From assembly GCF_003054325.1 (NCBI RefSeq), contig NZ_QBKU01000008.1:124001-188000 (forward strand): a stretch of DNA of 64,000 nucleotides, in the 5' to 3' direction. Origin of the DNA: Sulfitobacter mediterraneus (GTDB taxonomy: Bacteria; Pseudomonadota; Alphaproteobacteria; Rhodobacterales; Rhodobacteraceae). Within the stretch, counting starts at the first letter, position 1, and each line of letters begins with the position of its first letter. A program made the position numbers and the translations under genes. Below are positions 44,218 to 52,069 of the stretch, piece after piece. Below the pieces are notes generated by a model. The model did not search any database, had not been told where the DNA came from, and saw nothing but the letters and a program-made list of their open reading frames with translations.

Positions 44218-44448
44218 GTGGCACGGCTCTTGCTGATCGTATTGTTTGTTGTGGTGATCGTTGCCATTGGCGCGATAATGCTATCAATCTGGACTGCGGC
44301 TACAGCCCCCCGGCCTTCTGGGTCCGAAACGGGCATCGCGGGAATAAAGGAAGATCTGATGGGGTCACGGTCCGTTCGTAAAATGGCATATGTTGCGTTG
44401 ATTGTGGTGCTGTTTGGCGTCACCAGCGGCTGGCTTGGGGGACTTTGA
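44218..44448 (+). CDS. Small two-helix membrane protein
   Basis: A 76-residue protein, first gene of the TelA operon. Starting at GTG 44218 it reads VARLLLIVLFVVVIVAIGAI, a membrane helix at about 2-25, then a polar loop (APRPSGSETGIAGIKEDL, residues about 32-50) and a second helix KMAYVALIVVLFGVTSG (54-70). GGGGGAAAATA right before the GTG is the ribosome site; an ATG eight codons earlier has none. It ends 3 bases before the XpaC-like gene. Function unknown. Confidence 0.7.
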   Translation: MARLLLIVLFVVVIVAIGAIMLSIWTAATAPRPSGSETGIAGIKEDLMGSRSVRKMAYVALIVVLFGVTSGWLGGL

Positions 44449-44451
44449 ACC

Positions 44452-45336
44452 ATGGCCAAACGTTTTGGCGGAAAATACAGCCCCGATGGGCAGGCTGCAC
44501 CGGACGGCACACCGCGCAAGCGCATCGAAGTGGACCCGGCAGGCGGGCGCTCTAATGTGCTGTTTGCGCCGGCTATTGTATTGGTTTTCACTTCATTGAA
44601 CGATGGTGCCACCAGTCTTGCGCTGGGTCTGGCGGGTGCGGCCAGCCTGATCCTTGCTGCGTGGCTGCTGCGCGAAGGTTTGCGCGCGGAGGCAGAATTC
44701 AACAGCCGCAAAGTGGCCCGCAAACCGGCAATTCCGCGCAAGATACTGGCCTCTGCCGCTGCTGGCCTTGGCGCCGCGCTTGCGGTTCTGGCCCATCAGG
44801 ACGGCGGATTTGCCATCCTTGCGCCGCTGCTGTTTGGTGGCTGTACAGCCGCGCTGCAACTGACGGCCTTTGGCCTTGATCCAATGAAAAGCAAAGGCAT
44901 GGAAGGCATCGACACCTTTCAGCAAGACCGCGTTGCGCGCGTGGTGGATGAGGCGGAAAAGCTGCTGGCAGGGATGAGCGACGCCATGGCCCGCGCCAAA
45001 GACCGCAGCGCAGCGGCGCGGCTTGCGGCCTTTCAGGACACCGCCCGCGATCTGATCCGCACGGTTGAGGAAGATCCCCGCGATCTGACCGCCGCCCGCA
45101 AATATCTGTCGGTTTATCTGCGCGGCGCGCGGGACGCGACCGCCAAATTTGCCGATATCTACAGCCGATCACAGGACGAGCAGGCCCGCGCCGATTACCT
45201 TGCCCTGCTTGATGATCTTGACCGAAACTTTGCCGCCCGCACACGCAAATCCCTGCTCGAAGATCGCAGCGATCTGACCGTAGAGATCGACGTGCTGCGC
45301 GAACGGCTGTCCCGCGAAGGGGTCCGACTGGACTGA
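44452..45336 (+). CDS. XpaC-like (5-bromo-4-chloroindolyl phosphate hydrolysis) family protein
   Basis: A 294-residue membrane-associated protein. The N-terminal 25 residues are polar, followed by two or three helices (about 32-65 and 95-150: FAPAIVLVFTSLNDGATSLA, AAAGLGAALAVLAHQDGG, LLFGGCTAALQLTAFGL). The C-terminal 140 residues form a long helical domain (RVVDEAEKLLAGMSDAMARA, ARKYLSVYLRGARDATAKF, LLDDLDRNFAARTRKSLLE), the XpaC signature. The original activity assay on XpaC is indirect, so no enzyme activity should be assumed. It is usually paired with TelA, as here, 36 bases downstream. A scaffold or sensor role in the membrane is the safer guess. Confidence 0.88.
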   Translation: MAKRFGGKYSPDGQAAPDGTPRKRIEVDPAGGRSNVLFAPAIVLVFTSLNDGATSLALGLAGAASLILAAWLLREGLRAEAEFNSRKVARKPAIPRKILASAAAGLGAALAVLAHQDGGFAILAPLLFGGCTAALQLTAFGLDPMKSKGMEGIDTFQQDRVARVVDEAEKLLAGMSDAMARAKDRSAAARLAAFQDTARDLIRTVEEDPRDLTAARKYLSVYLRGARDATAKFADIYSRSQDEQARADYLALLDDLDRNFAARTRKSLLEDRSDLTVEIDVLRERLSREGVRLD

Positions 45337-45372
45337 CTTTGCCCTGCAAAACGCATGAAGGAAACTTGATAT

Positions 45373-46569
45373 ATGTCTGAAACTGTTCGTGAAAAAGCCA
45401 ACCAATCCCTTGCTATGGTCGAAGAAGTGACCGCCGTTGTCCTGCCTGAACCGGCGGCGGCCAATGCGGTTGTCCCGCTGGAAAAGGCCAACAAGACCCA
45501 AAGCGCCGAGATCAAGCGGCGCATGGCCGAGATCGACATGGAAGACACACAATCCATCGTGTCCTTCGGATCGGCCGCACAGGCGGAGTTGCAGGAAATC
45601 AGCCAAGCGATGCTGGCCGATGTGCGCAACAAAGATGTTGGCCCGGCAGGCGACAGCCTGCGCAGTATCGTCAGCACCATTCGCGGGTTTTCGGTTTCTG
45701 AACTGGATGTGCGCCGCAAACGCAGCTGGTGGGAAAAACTTTTGGGCAAAGCCGCGCCCTTTGCCAAATTCACCGCCCAGTTTGAAAAGGTTCAAGGCCA
45801 GATTGACCGGATCACGGACAACCTGCTGAGCCATGAGCACACCCTGCTCAAAGATATCAAATCGCTTGATATGCTTTATGAAAAGACACTGCAGTTCTAC
45901 GATGAGCTGGCGCTTTATATCGCGGCGGGTGAGGCCAAGCTGGCCGATCTGGACGCAACCGTGATCCCCGCCAAGGAGGCTGAAGTCAGCAAGGCTGCCG
46001 AAGCCGATCAGGTGATGGTCGCCCAAGAACTGCGCGATATGCGTGCCGCGCGGGATGATCTGGAACGCCGCGTGCATGATCTGAAACTGACCCGTCAGGT
46101 CACCATGCAATCGCTGCCCTCGATCCGGCTGGTGCAGGAAAACGACAAATCGTTGGTGACCAAGATCAACTCCACGCTGGTCAACACCGTGCCGCTGTGG
46201 GAAACGCAACTGGCGCAGGCCGTGACCATCCAACGCTCTGCCGAGGCGGCCAATGCAGTGCGCGAGGCCAATGACCTGACCAATGAATTGCTGACCTCAA
46301 ACGCGAAAAATCTGCGTGAAAGCAACAAGATGATCCGCCAAGAGATGGAGCGCGGAGTGTTCGACATCGAAGCGGTGAAACAGGCCAACGCCGATCTGAT
46401 TGGCACCATCGAAGAAAGTCTGCAAATCGCCGACGAAGGCAAGGCCAAACGCGCCGCTGCCGAGAAGGAATTGCAGGAGATGGAAGCAAATCTGCGCGAC
46501 ACACTGGCCGCTGCGAAGGCCAAGAAAACCGGCCTTGGCGACACTGCTAGCGGCGCGGTTCCGGGGTAA
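45373..46569 (+). CDS. telA: TelA-family protein (toxic-anion resistance)
   Basis: A 398-residue cytosolic helical protein. Motifs: IVSFGSAAQAELQEISQAML, KDVGPAGDSLRSIVSTIRGF, SWWEKLLGKAAPFAKFTAQF and LKDIKSLDMLYEKTLQFYDE, then IRLVQENDKSLVTKINSTLV and NTVPLWETQLAQAVTIQRSA, which define the TelA family. Family members were named for tellurite resistance but are general envelope-stress and membrane-integrity factors. The N-terminal helices are followed by a long coiled-coil region. It is in an operon after the XpaC-like gene. I infer a membrane-stress role rather than tellurite resistance. Confidence 0.93.
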   Translation: MSETVREKANQSLAMVEEVTAVVLPEPAAANAVVPLEKANKTQSAEIKRRMAEIDMEDTQSIVSFGSAAQAELQEISQAMLADVRNKDVGPAGDSLRSIVSTIRGFSVSELDVRRKRSWWEKLLGKAAPFAKFTAQFEKVQGQIDRITDNLLSHEHTLLKDIKSLDMLYEKTLQFYDELALYIAAGEAKLADLDATVIPAKEAEVSKAAEADQVMVAQELRDMRAARDDLERRVHDLKLTRQVTMQSLPSIRLVQENDKSLVTKINSTLVNTVPLWETQLAQAVTIQRSAEAANAVREANDLTNELLTSNAKNLRESNKMIRQEMERGVFDIEAVKQANADLIGTIEESLQIADEGKAKRAAAEKELQEMEANLRDTLAAAKAKKTGLGDTASGAVPG

Positions 46570-46576
46570 GCACTTG

Positions 46577-47533
46577 ATGGCGGCAGGCATTTTCCAGCGC
46601 ATGACGCGCATCGGGGGGGCGGGCATTCTGTCCGCCGCCCTTGCCGCGTGCAACCTGATCGCGCCTGTTGAACCCTCGCTGAAACCGCAGGCGCGGCCTG
46701 CCGCCCTGCCCGCCCCTGTGGTGGCCAAACCCACCTCACAAAAAAGCGCGATGCTACGCAGCTATCTCAATCAGGTGCAGACCGCGCAATTGACCCAAGG
46801 GTTGCTGCGCCGCGATGGTGGCGGCGCGGACACGCCCTTTACCGCCGATATGCTGGCTCGCAACTTTGAGAAAATCGCATTTTTCAACGAATACGATGGC
46901 AATTTCTCGGGTCGCGGCGGACAAAGCCCACTGCGCCGCTGGGATACGCCGGTGCGCATGGACGTGATCTTTGGCGCTGGCGTGCCGCCGTCACAGCGCA
47001 ATGGCGACACCTATGATGTGCGCCGCTATGCAAGCCGACTGGCGCGGATCACCGGCCATCCGATTTCCACTTCCGGCAGTCCTAATTTTCTGGTGATCAT
47101 CGCCTCTGAGGACGACCGCGCCGAAGCTTTGGTCGAGGCCGCAACACGGGTGCGCGGCATCACCGCCAACAGCCTGCGGGCCCTGCGCAACATGCGCCGC
47201 GACACCTATTGCGCCGTCGCCGCCTATGCCGCCGGGCCGGACGCCAACACCTATACCGCAGCGGTGGCAATCATTCGCGCCGAGAACCCCGACCTTCTGC
47301 GCCTCAGCTGCATTCACGAAGAATTGGCGCAGGGCCTTGGCCTTGCCAATGACAGCCCCGCCGCGCGGCCCTCGATCTTTAACGATGACGACGAATTTGC
47401 GCTGCTGACGGGCCATGACGAGCTGCTGCTCAAGATGCTCTATGACAACCGCTTGCGCCCCGGCATGAGCGCCACCGAGGCCGCGCCGATCACCCGTATC
47501 ATCGCACGCGAACTGACTGGCGGGCCGTTGTGA
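46577..47533 (+). CDS. DUF2927 lipoprotein
   Basis: A 318-residue envelope lipoprotein. The signal peptide MAAGIFQRMTRIGGAGILSA ends in lipobox LAAC at Cys25. The DUF2927 domain (about 60-318) has NYL-like helix SYLNQVQTAQLTQGLLRRDG and the conserved box CIHEELAQGLGLANDS at 245-260 (xEELxQxLGLxND). The His-Glu pair there could suggest a hydrolase site, but HExxH is not present. It begins 8 bases after telA and ends 35 bases before the SPFH gene. Function unknown; its place in the operon suggests a periplasmic partner of TelA/SPFH. Confidence 0.85.
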   Translation: MAAGIFQRMTRIGGAGILSAALAACNLIAPVEPSLKPQARPAALPAPVVAKPTSQKSAMLRSYLNQVQTAQLTQGLLRRDGGGADTPFTADMLARNFEKIAFFNEYDGNFSGRGGQSPLRRWDTPVRMDVIFGAGVPPSQRNGDTYDVRRYASRLARITGHPISTSGSPNFLVIIASEDDRAEALVEAATRVRGITANSLRALRNMRRDTYCAVAAYAAGPDANTYTAAVAIIRAENPDLLRLSCIHEELAQGLGLANDSPAARPSIFNDDDEFALLTGHDELLLKMLYDNRLRPGMSATEAAPITRIIARELTGGPL

Positions 47534-47568
47534 GCCTTCCCATTTCTGACCAATAAAGGACCAACCTC

Positions 47569-48690
47569 ATGGGTATTTTCGATTTCCTTTCCGGCGAATT
47601 CATTGATGTCATTCATTGGGTGGATGACAGCCGCGACACCATGGTCTGGCGTTTCGAGCGTGAGGGCCATGAGATCAAATATGGGGCCAAACTGACCGTC
47701 CGAGAGGGGCAAGCGGCGGTGTTTGTGCATGAGGGGCAACTGGCGGACGTCTTTACCCCCGGTCTTTATATGCTTGAAACCAACAACATGCCGGTGATGA
47801 CGACCTTGCAACACTGGGATCACGGGTTCAAAAGCCCGTTCAAATCCGAGATCTATTACGTCAACACCACCCGGTTCAATGACCTCAAATGGGGCACCAA
47901 GAACCCGATTATCGTGCGCGATCCGGAGTTTGGCCCCGTGCGTCTGCGGGCCTATGGCACCTATTCGGTGCGCGTCAGCGATCCGGCACGCTTCCTGACC
48001 GAGATTGTCGGGACCGATGGCGAATTTACCATGGACGAGATCAGTTATCAGATCCGCAACATCATCGTGCAGGAGTTCTCGCGCACCATCGCCCGCGCCC
48101 AGATCCCGGTGCTGGACATGGCCGCGAACACCCGCGAGCTGAGCAAGCTGGTCGGCACCGAGATCGCCGCTCAATTGGCTGAATACGGGCTGGCCATGCC
48201 AGAGCTGTATATCGAAAACATCTCCCTTCCGCCTGCGGTTGAGGATGTTCTGGACAAGCGGTCCTCCATGGGGGTGATCGGGAACCTGAACGAATACATG
48301 CAGTTTCAGGCGGCTGAGGCCCTGGGCCGCGATGGCGGCGGGGCTGCTGCGATTCAGGCGGGTCTGGGTGCCGGTCTGGGTATGCAGATCGGCCAGGCCG
48401 CTGCGCAAGCAGGGCCTTGGGGCGCAAGACCGCAGGTTGCTGCCGCCCCCGCCACGGCACATATCCCGCCCCCGCCGCCACCTGTTGAACATGTCTGGCA
48501 TATCGCCGTGGACGGCGAGACAACCGGGCCGTTTTCCAAAGCCGCCATGGGGCGCAAGGCCGCCGACGGCAGTCTGAGCCGCGAAACCTATGTTTGGACC
48601 CCCGGTCAGGACGGGTGGCAACGGGCCGAAGATGTGGCCGAGCTGGCACAATTGTTCACTGTATTGCCGCCGCCCCCACCCGGCGCGTGA
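47569..48690 (+). CDS. SPFH-domain protein with C-terminal GYF_2-like domain (YdjI type)
   Basis: A 373-residue protein. The SPFH/Band-7 domain (about 30-235) has KLTVREGQAAVFVHEGQLAD, VFTPGLYMLETNNMPVMTTL and LDMAANTRELSKLVGTEIAA then YGLAMPELYIENISLPPAVE. A Gly/Ala/Pro-rich linker (about 255-300, with PPPPPP) leads to a GYF_2-like domain (about 304-360: WHIAVDGETTGPFSKAAMG, VWTPGQDGWQRAEDV), which often binds prolines. This matches YdjI, the SPFH partner of the zinc-ribbon YdjG in B. subtilis. It has no signal peptide and should be cytosolic, membrane-attached. It lies 35 bases after the DUF2927 gene. Confidence 0.9.
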   Translation: MGIFDFLSGEFIDVIHWVDDSRDTMVWRFEREGHEIKYGAKLTVREGQAAVFVHEGQLADVFTPGLYMLETNNMPVMTTLQHWDHGFKSPFKSEIYYVNTTRFNDLKWGTKNPIIVRDPEFGPVRLRAYGTYSVRVSDPARFLTEIVGTDGEFTMDEISYQIRNIIVQEFSRTIARAQIPVLDMAANTRELSKLVGTEIAAQLAEYGLAMPELYIENISLPPAVEDVLDKRSSMGVIGNLNEYMQFQAAEALGRDGGGAAAIQAGLGAGLGMQIGQAAAQAGPWGARPQVAAAPATAHIPPPPPPVEHVWHIAVDGETTGPFSKAAMGRKAADGSLSRETYVWTPGQDGWQRAEDVAELAQLFTVLPPPPPGA

Positions 48691-48733
48691 GGGCTGCGCG
48701 AAACTTTTGCGCGGTGTTGTCCGTGGCTTGGCC

Positions 48734-49309
48734 ATGATGATCCGCATACCTCGCCCTTCGTTTCACCTGCCCAAGTGGCTGCCCCAACGGCGCACATGGC
48801 TCAAGGCGATGCATTGGGCGATGGTGCCAATGCTGATCTGGTTCATCCTGGTCACGCCTGATGATGTGCTGCCGTTTGGGCCAAAGGCGTTTCAGGCCCA
48901 TTCGATGCTGGCGTTGATCTTTGTTACGCTGTGCCTGCTTTGGACCGCCGATTATATGCGGCGCGGATTGGCCAGCCGTCCGGGACCGAAATTGCCGCCA
49001 TGGGCGCGGCGGGCGCATCAATGGATGCACAAGGCGTTGATCTGGGGATTGTTCGGTGTCGCGCTCAGCGGTTTTTTCCTTGGGCTGACCTCCTTTACCC
49101 TGCTCAAGGCCGGAGGGTTCCTTCCCATCGCCCCGCCCCTTGGCCTGCGCCGCGCCAATGAGATTATCGGCCAGATCCATATCTATGAATTCTACCTGCT
49201 GGCGTTGATTGCCATCTGCCACGCCGCTTTCCACATCTGGCGGCATTTGCGCCTGCGCGACAATGCCCTGCGGATCATGGCGCCTAAACGACTGCACCGA
49301 TATTTGTAA
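48734..49309 (+). CDS. Cytochrome b561-like membrane protein
   Basis: A 191-residue four-helix cytochrome b. Helices about 25-42, 55-72, 98-120 and 148-170. Potential heme ligands: His27 (KAMHWAMVPM), His56 (QAHSMLALIF), His95/99 (RRAHQWMHKAL), His149 (GQIHIYEFY) and His163/167 (ICHAAFHIWR). TWLKAMHWAM matches the start of the b561/YceI-associated family. It is in the TelA operon 43 bases after the SPFH gene. The partner in electron transfer is unknown. Confidence 0.85.
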   Translation: MMIRIPRPSFHLPKWLPQRRTWLKAMHWAMVPMLIWFILVTPDDVLPFGPKAFQAHSMLALIFVTLCLLWTADYMRRGLASRPGPKLPPWARRAHQWMHKALIWGLFGVALSGFFLGLTSFTLLKAGGFLPIAPPLGLRRANEIIGQIHIYEFYLLALIAICHAAFHIWRHLRLRDNALRIMAPKRLHRYL

Positions 49310-49381
49310 GCCGATGGGCAGCGGCACTGGCACCCGGTGCCCAAGGCCGCTATGTCTGTGGCAAGACTGACGAGGCCCCAG

Positions 49382-50494
49382 ATGACTGACCCTCACATGC
49401 CCCCCGCCCCTGTGGCAGAGCATCGCTTTCCCTGCGACACTTGCGGATCCGACCTGCGGTTTGATCCCGGCCCGGCGCAGTTGGTCTGTGACCATTGCGG
49501 CAACACCGAAGCCATCGCAGGCGCCGCCCCGCGCAGCCACGCCATTGCCGAACTTGACCTGCAAACGGGTCTGGCCGCCGATCTGCCCAGCGCCGAGATG
49601 GAAGAAACCCGCGTCACCACCTGCCCCAATTGCGCGGCGCAGGTGGAGTTTGAGGCGGGCAAACACGCCGCTGAATGCCCGTTTTGCGCCACGCCGGTGG
49701 TGGTCGATACCGGCACCCATCGCCACATCAAACCCCGCGCCGTATTGCCCTTTGCCTTGGCCGAAGAAACCGCCCGCGATGCCATGACCAAATGGTTGGG
49801 CGGGTTGTGGTTTGCGCCAAACGGATTGCAGGATTATGCCCGCAAGGGGCGGAAAATGCAGGGGATTTACGTGCCCTATTGGACCTATGACGCACAGACG
49901 CGGTCGTCATACCGGGGCGAGCGCGGTACGGTCTATTACGTGACCCGCACTGTGACGCGAGATGGCAAACGGGTGCAGGAACGCGTGCAAAAAGTGCGTT
50001 GGTCCCCGGCATCGGGCCGGGTGGCGCGGTTTTTTGATGATGTGCTGGTGCTGGCGTCGAAATCCCTGCCCAAGAAATACACCGACGCACTGGAGCCGTG
50101 GGATCTGTCCGGGCTTGCGCCTTATGCGCCGGAATATCTTGCCGGTTTTCGCGCCGAGGCCTATGCGGTTTCGCTTGAGGATGGCTTTGCCGAGGCGCGT
50201 GCGCATATGGACCGGGTGATCGAACGGGACGTGCGATTTGACATCGGCGGTGATCGGCAACGGGTGCATGATGTGGATACCGCCATGTCGGATCTCACGT
50301 TTAAACATATCCTGCTGCCGGTCTGGTTGGCGGCCTATAAATACCGCGGCAAAACCTATCGGTTTGTTGTGAACGGAACCTCTGGCCGGGTGCAGGGCGA
50401 ACGCCCCTACTCGGCCATCAAAATCACCATTGCGGTGGTCCTTGGCCTGTTGGCCGCCGGGGTCATCGGCTATTTTGTGGCGCAGAATAAATGA
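49382..50494 (+). CDS. Double zinc-ribbon membrane-associated protein (YdjG-like)
   Basis: A 370-residue protein. Two zinc ribbons: the first at 18-39 (FPCDTCG, then VCDHCGN; Cys 18, 21, 36, 39), the second at 81-102 (TTCPNCAAQVEFEAGKHAAE, then CPFCATP; Cys 81, 84, 99, 102). A central domain contains GIYVPYWTYDAQTRSSYRGE and RFFDDVLVLASKSLPKKYTD. A C-terminal helix (about 345-366, IKITIAVVLGLLAAGVIGYF) anchors it in the membrane. This layout matches YdjG-like or TFIIB-ribbon envelope-stress proteins. GAGG precedes the ATG at 49382. Its stop overlaps the nitroreductase start (ATGA). Confidence 0.88.
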   Translation: MTDPHMPPAPVAEHRFPCDTCGSDLRFDPGPAQLVCDHCGNTEAIAGAAPRSHAIAELDLQTGLAADLPSAEMEETRVTTCPNCAAQVEFEAGKHAAECPFCATPVVVDTGTHRHIKPRAVLPFALAEETARDAMTKWLGGLWFAPNGLQDYARKGRKMQGIYVPYWTYDAQTRSSYRGERGTVYYVTRTVTRDGKRVQERVQKVRWSPASGRVARFFDDVLVLASKSLPKKYTDALEPWDLSGLAPYAPEYLAGFRAEAYAVSLEDGFAEARAHMDRVIERDVRFDIGGDRQRVHDVDTAMSDLTFKHILLPVWLAAYKYRGKTYRFVVNGTSGRVQGERPYSAIKITIAVVLGLLAAGVIGYFVAQNK

Positions 50495-51165
50495 CCCAGA
50501 TCGACACCCTGAATGATATTCTCAAGGCGCGGCACTCCTGCCGTGGCTTCCGTCCCGATCCCGTGCCTGATGCAGTGATCGCCCAAATCGTGAAAACCGC
50601 CCGCCATGTGCCCAGCTGGTGCAACGCCCAGCCCTGGCAGGTCAGCGTGACCAAAGGCGCCGGCACCGAGGCGTTTCGCCAGTTGATGCTGGAGACCGCC
50701 AGCGCGGGCGGCGTGCCACAGCCCGACCTGCCTTGGCCCAAAGGATATTCCGGCGCCTATGCTGAACGGCGTCGCACCTGCGGTTTTCAGCTTTACGATG
50801 CGGTTGGGATCGACAAATCGGACCGCAAAGGCAGGCAGGACCAGATGTTGCGCAACTACGCGCTGTTTGATGCGCCGCATGTGGCGATTGTGCATTCCCC
50901 GGCAGAGCTTGGCCCCTACGGCGCAATGGACAGCGGTGGATTTGTCACCGCCTTTACCCTTGCCGCCACCGCGCTGGGGGTGGCCACTGTGCCGCAAGCG
51001 GCGATTGCCGCCTACGCCCCGCAGGTGCGCGAATACTTTGAACTCGGGGAGGATCGTCTGGTCCTCTGCGCGATTTCGTTCGGTTACGCCGATGCCGATC
51101 ACCCCGCCAACCAGTTCCGCACCGAACGGGCGGAACCGTCAGATATTATTGAGTGGAAAGAATAA
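50491..51165 (+). CDS. Nitroreductase-family flavoprotein
   Basis: A 224-residue FMN oxidoreductase. It opens [20 protein letters not shown] (RHSCRGF is the FMN phosphate loop), with [20 protein letters not shown], then [20 protein letters not shown] and [20 protein letters not shown], and the C-terminal [24 protein letters not shown] segment. It reduces nitro compounds or quinones, or acts on a natural substrate not known here. It is translationally coupled to the zinc-ribbon gene. Confidence 0.92.
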   Translation: MTQIDTLNDILKARHSCRGFRPDPVPDAVIAQIVKTARHVPSWCNAQPWQVSVTKGAGTEAFRQLMLETASAGGVPQPDLPWPKGYSGAYAERRRTCGFQLYDAVGIDKSDRKGRQDQMLRNYALFDAPHVAIVHSPAELGPYGAMDSGGFVTAFTLAATALGVATVPQAAIAAYAPQVREYFELGEDRLVLCAISFGYADADHPANQFRTERAEPSDIIEWKE

Positions 51166-51166
51166 G

Positions 51167-51613
51167 ATGCGGGCAGTTCTTCAACGGGTGACGCAGGCCT
51201 CCGTCACAGTGGATGGCGCGGTGATCGGGCAGATTGAGGCGGGGTTGATGATCCTTGTCTGCGCCATGCCCGAGGACGATGAAAAAACCGCCGAGGCGCT
51301 GGCGCTCAAGATTTCCAAGCTGCGGCTGTTCAAGGATGACGCAGGCAAGATGAACCTGTCTTTGGCCCAGACCGGTGGCGCGGCCTTGGTGGTCAGCCAG
51401 TTCACCTTGGCCGCCGACACCTCACGCGGCACCCGTCCGGGCTTTTCTTATGCGGCTAAACCGGACGCGGCCAAAGCGCTATACCTCCACTTCGCCGATC
51501 ACCTGCGCGGCCTCGGCATTGCTGTGGAAACTGGTGAATTTGGCGCGGATATGTCCGTGGCGCTGGTCAATGACGGTCCGGTGACGATCTGCCTGGATAC
51601 CGAACGGCCCTAG
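51167..51613 (+). CDS. dtd: D-aminoacyl-tRNA deacylase
   Basis: Removes D-amino acids and glycine mischarged onto tRNA. The 148-residue protein has the two active-site motifs: [19 protein letters not shown] (SQFTL) and [16 protein letters not shown] (the Gly-cisPro NxGP). It opens [20 protein letters not shown], the family start. The ATG at 51167 begins 1 base after the nitroreductase stop. It is the last gene of the 44218-51613 operon. Quality control of tRNA has no obvious link to the envelope genes upstream. Confidence 0.96.
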   Translation: MRAVLQRVTQASVTVDGAVIGQIEAGLMILVCAMPEDDEKTAEALALKISKLRLFKDDAGKMNLSLAQTGGAALVVSQFTLAADTSRGTRPGFSYAAKPDAAKALYLHFADHLRGLGIAVETGEFGADMSVALVNDGPVTICLDTERP

Positions 51614-51921
51614 CCCGGTTTCGGCTCCAACAGCTCCACCTCGACAAAGGCGCATTCGAAATCATTGCCGTTGATCACATCATGCGAGACCCCAAGGTCA
51701 CGGTAATAAGGCACGCCGTTTTGCATCTGAGCGGTGACACGCTCGCCCTCGCCGAGATCTATTTCAAGGACGCCATCAAACAGCGGGATCACCACGTAAT
51801 CATAAGCATGGCGATGCCATCCGGTGTTGTCCCCGCGCGCGGCAAAGCGCCATTCGGTGACTTTGACCCGTTCGTTTTCGATCATGATACGCGGCACGGC
51901 GGTGCCAGCCTCGGAACACAT
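51610..51921 (-). CDS. Small cupin protein
   Basis: A 103-residue cupin. First box: [20 protein letters not shown] (WHxHxYDYVV; metal His). Second: [30 protein letters not shown] precedes the ATG at 51921. Its stop overlaps the dtd stop, convergent. Single-domain cupins of this type act in sulfur and sugar metabolism or as sensors; the substrate is not known. The gene is divergent from the CocE-type hydrolase, 148 bases away. Confidence 0.85.
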   Translation of the reverse strand: MCSEAGTAVPRIMIENERVKVTEWRFAARGDNTGWHRHAYDYVVIPLFDGVLEIDLGEGERVTAQMQNGVPYYRDLGVSHDVINGNDFECAFVEVELLEPKPG

Positions 51922-52069
51922 ACAAGGTCTCCTTTGGGCAATTTAGGTCAGGCTGGTTGGATTGACGATCAATCGATAGGTCCAATTCACAGAAGGACTT
52001 AGCTCCAGACAGCCCTGTTACCGGGTCCATCTGCTTGACAGAATCAACGATCCCTCGGACGGTCGCGAC

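Noticed and set aside
45373..46569. Naming the TelA gene as a dedicated tellurite-resistance gene
   Set aside because: No terB, terD, tehB or other tellurite genes are present; the SPFH and zinc-ribbon partners favour an envelope role.
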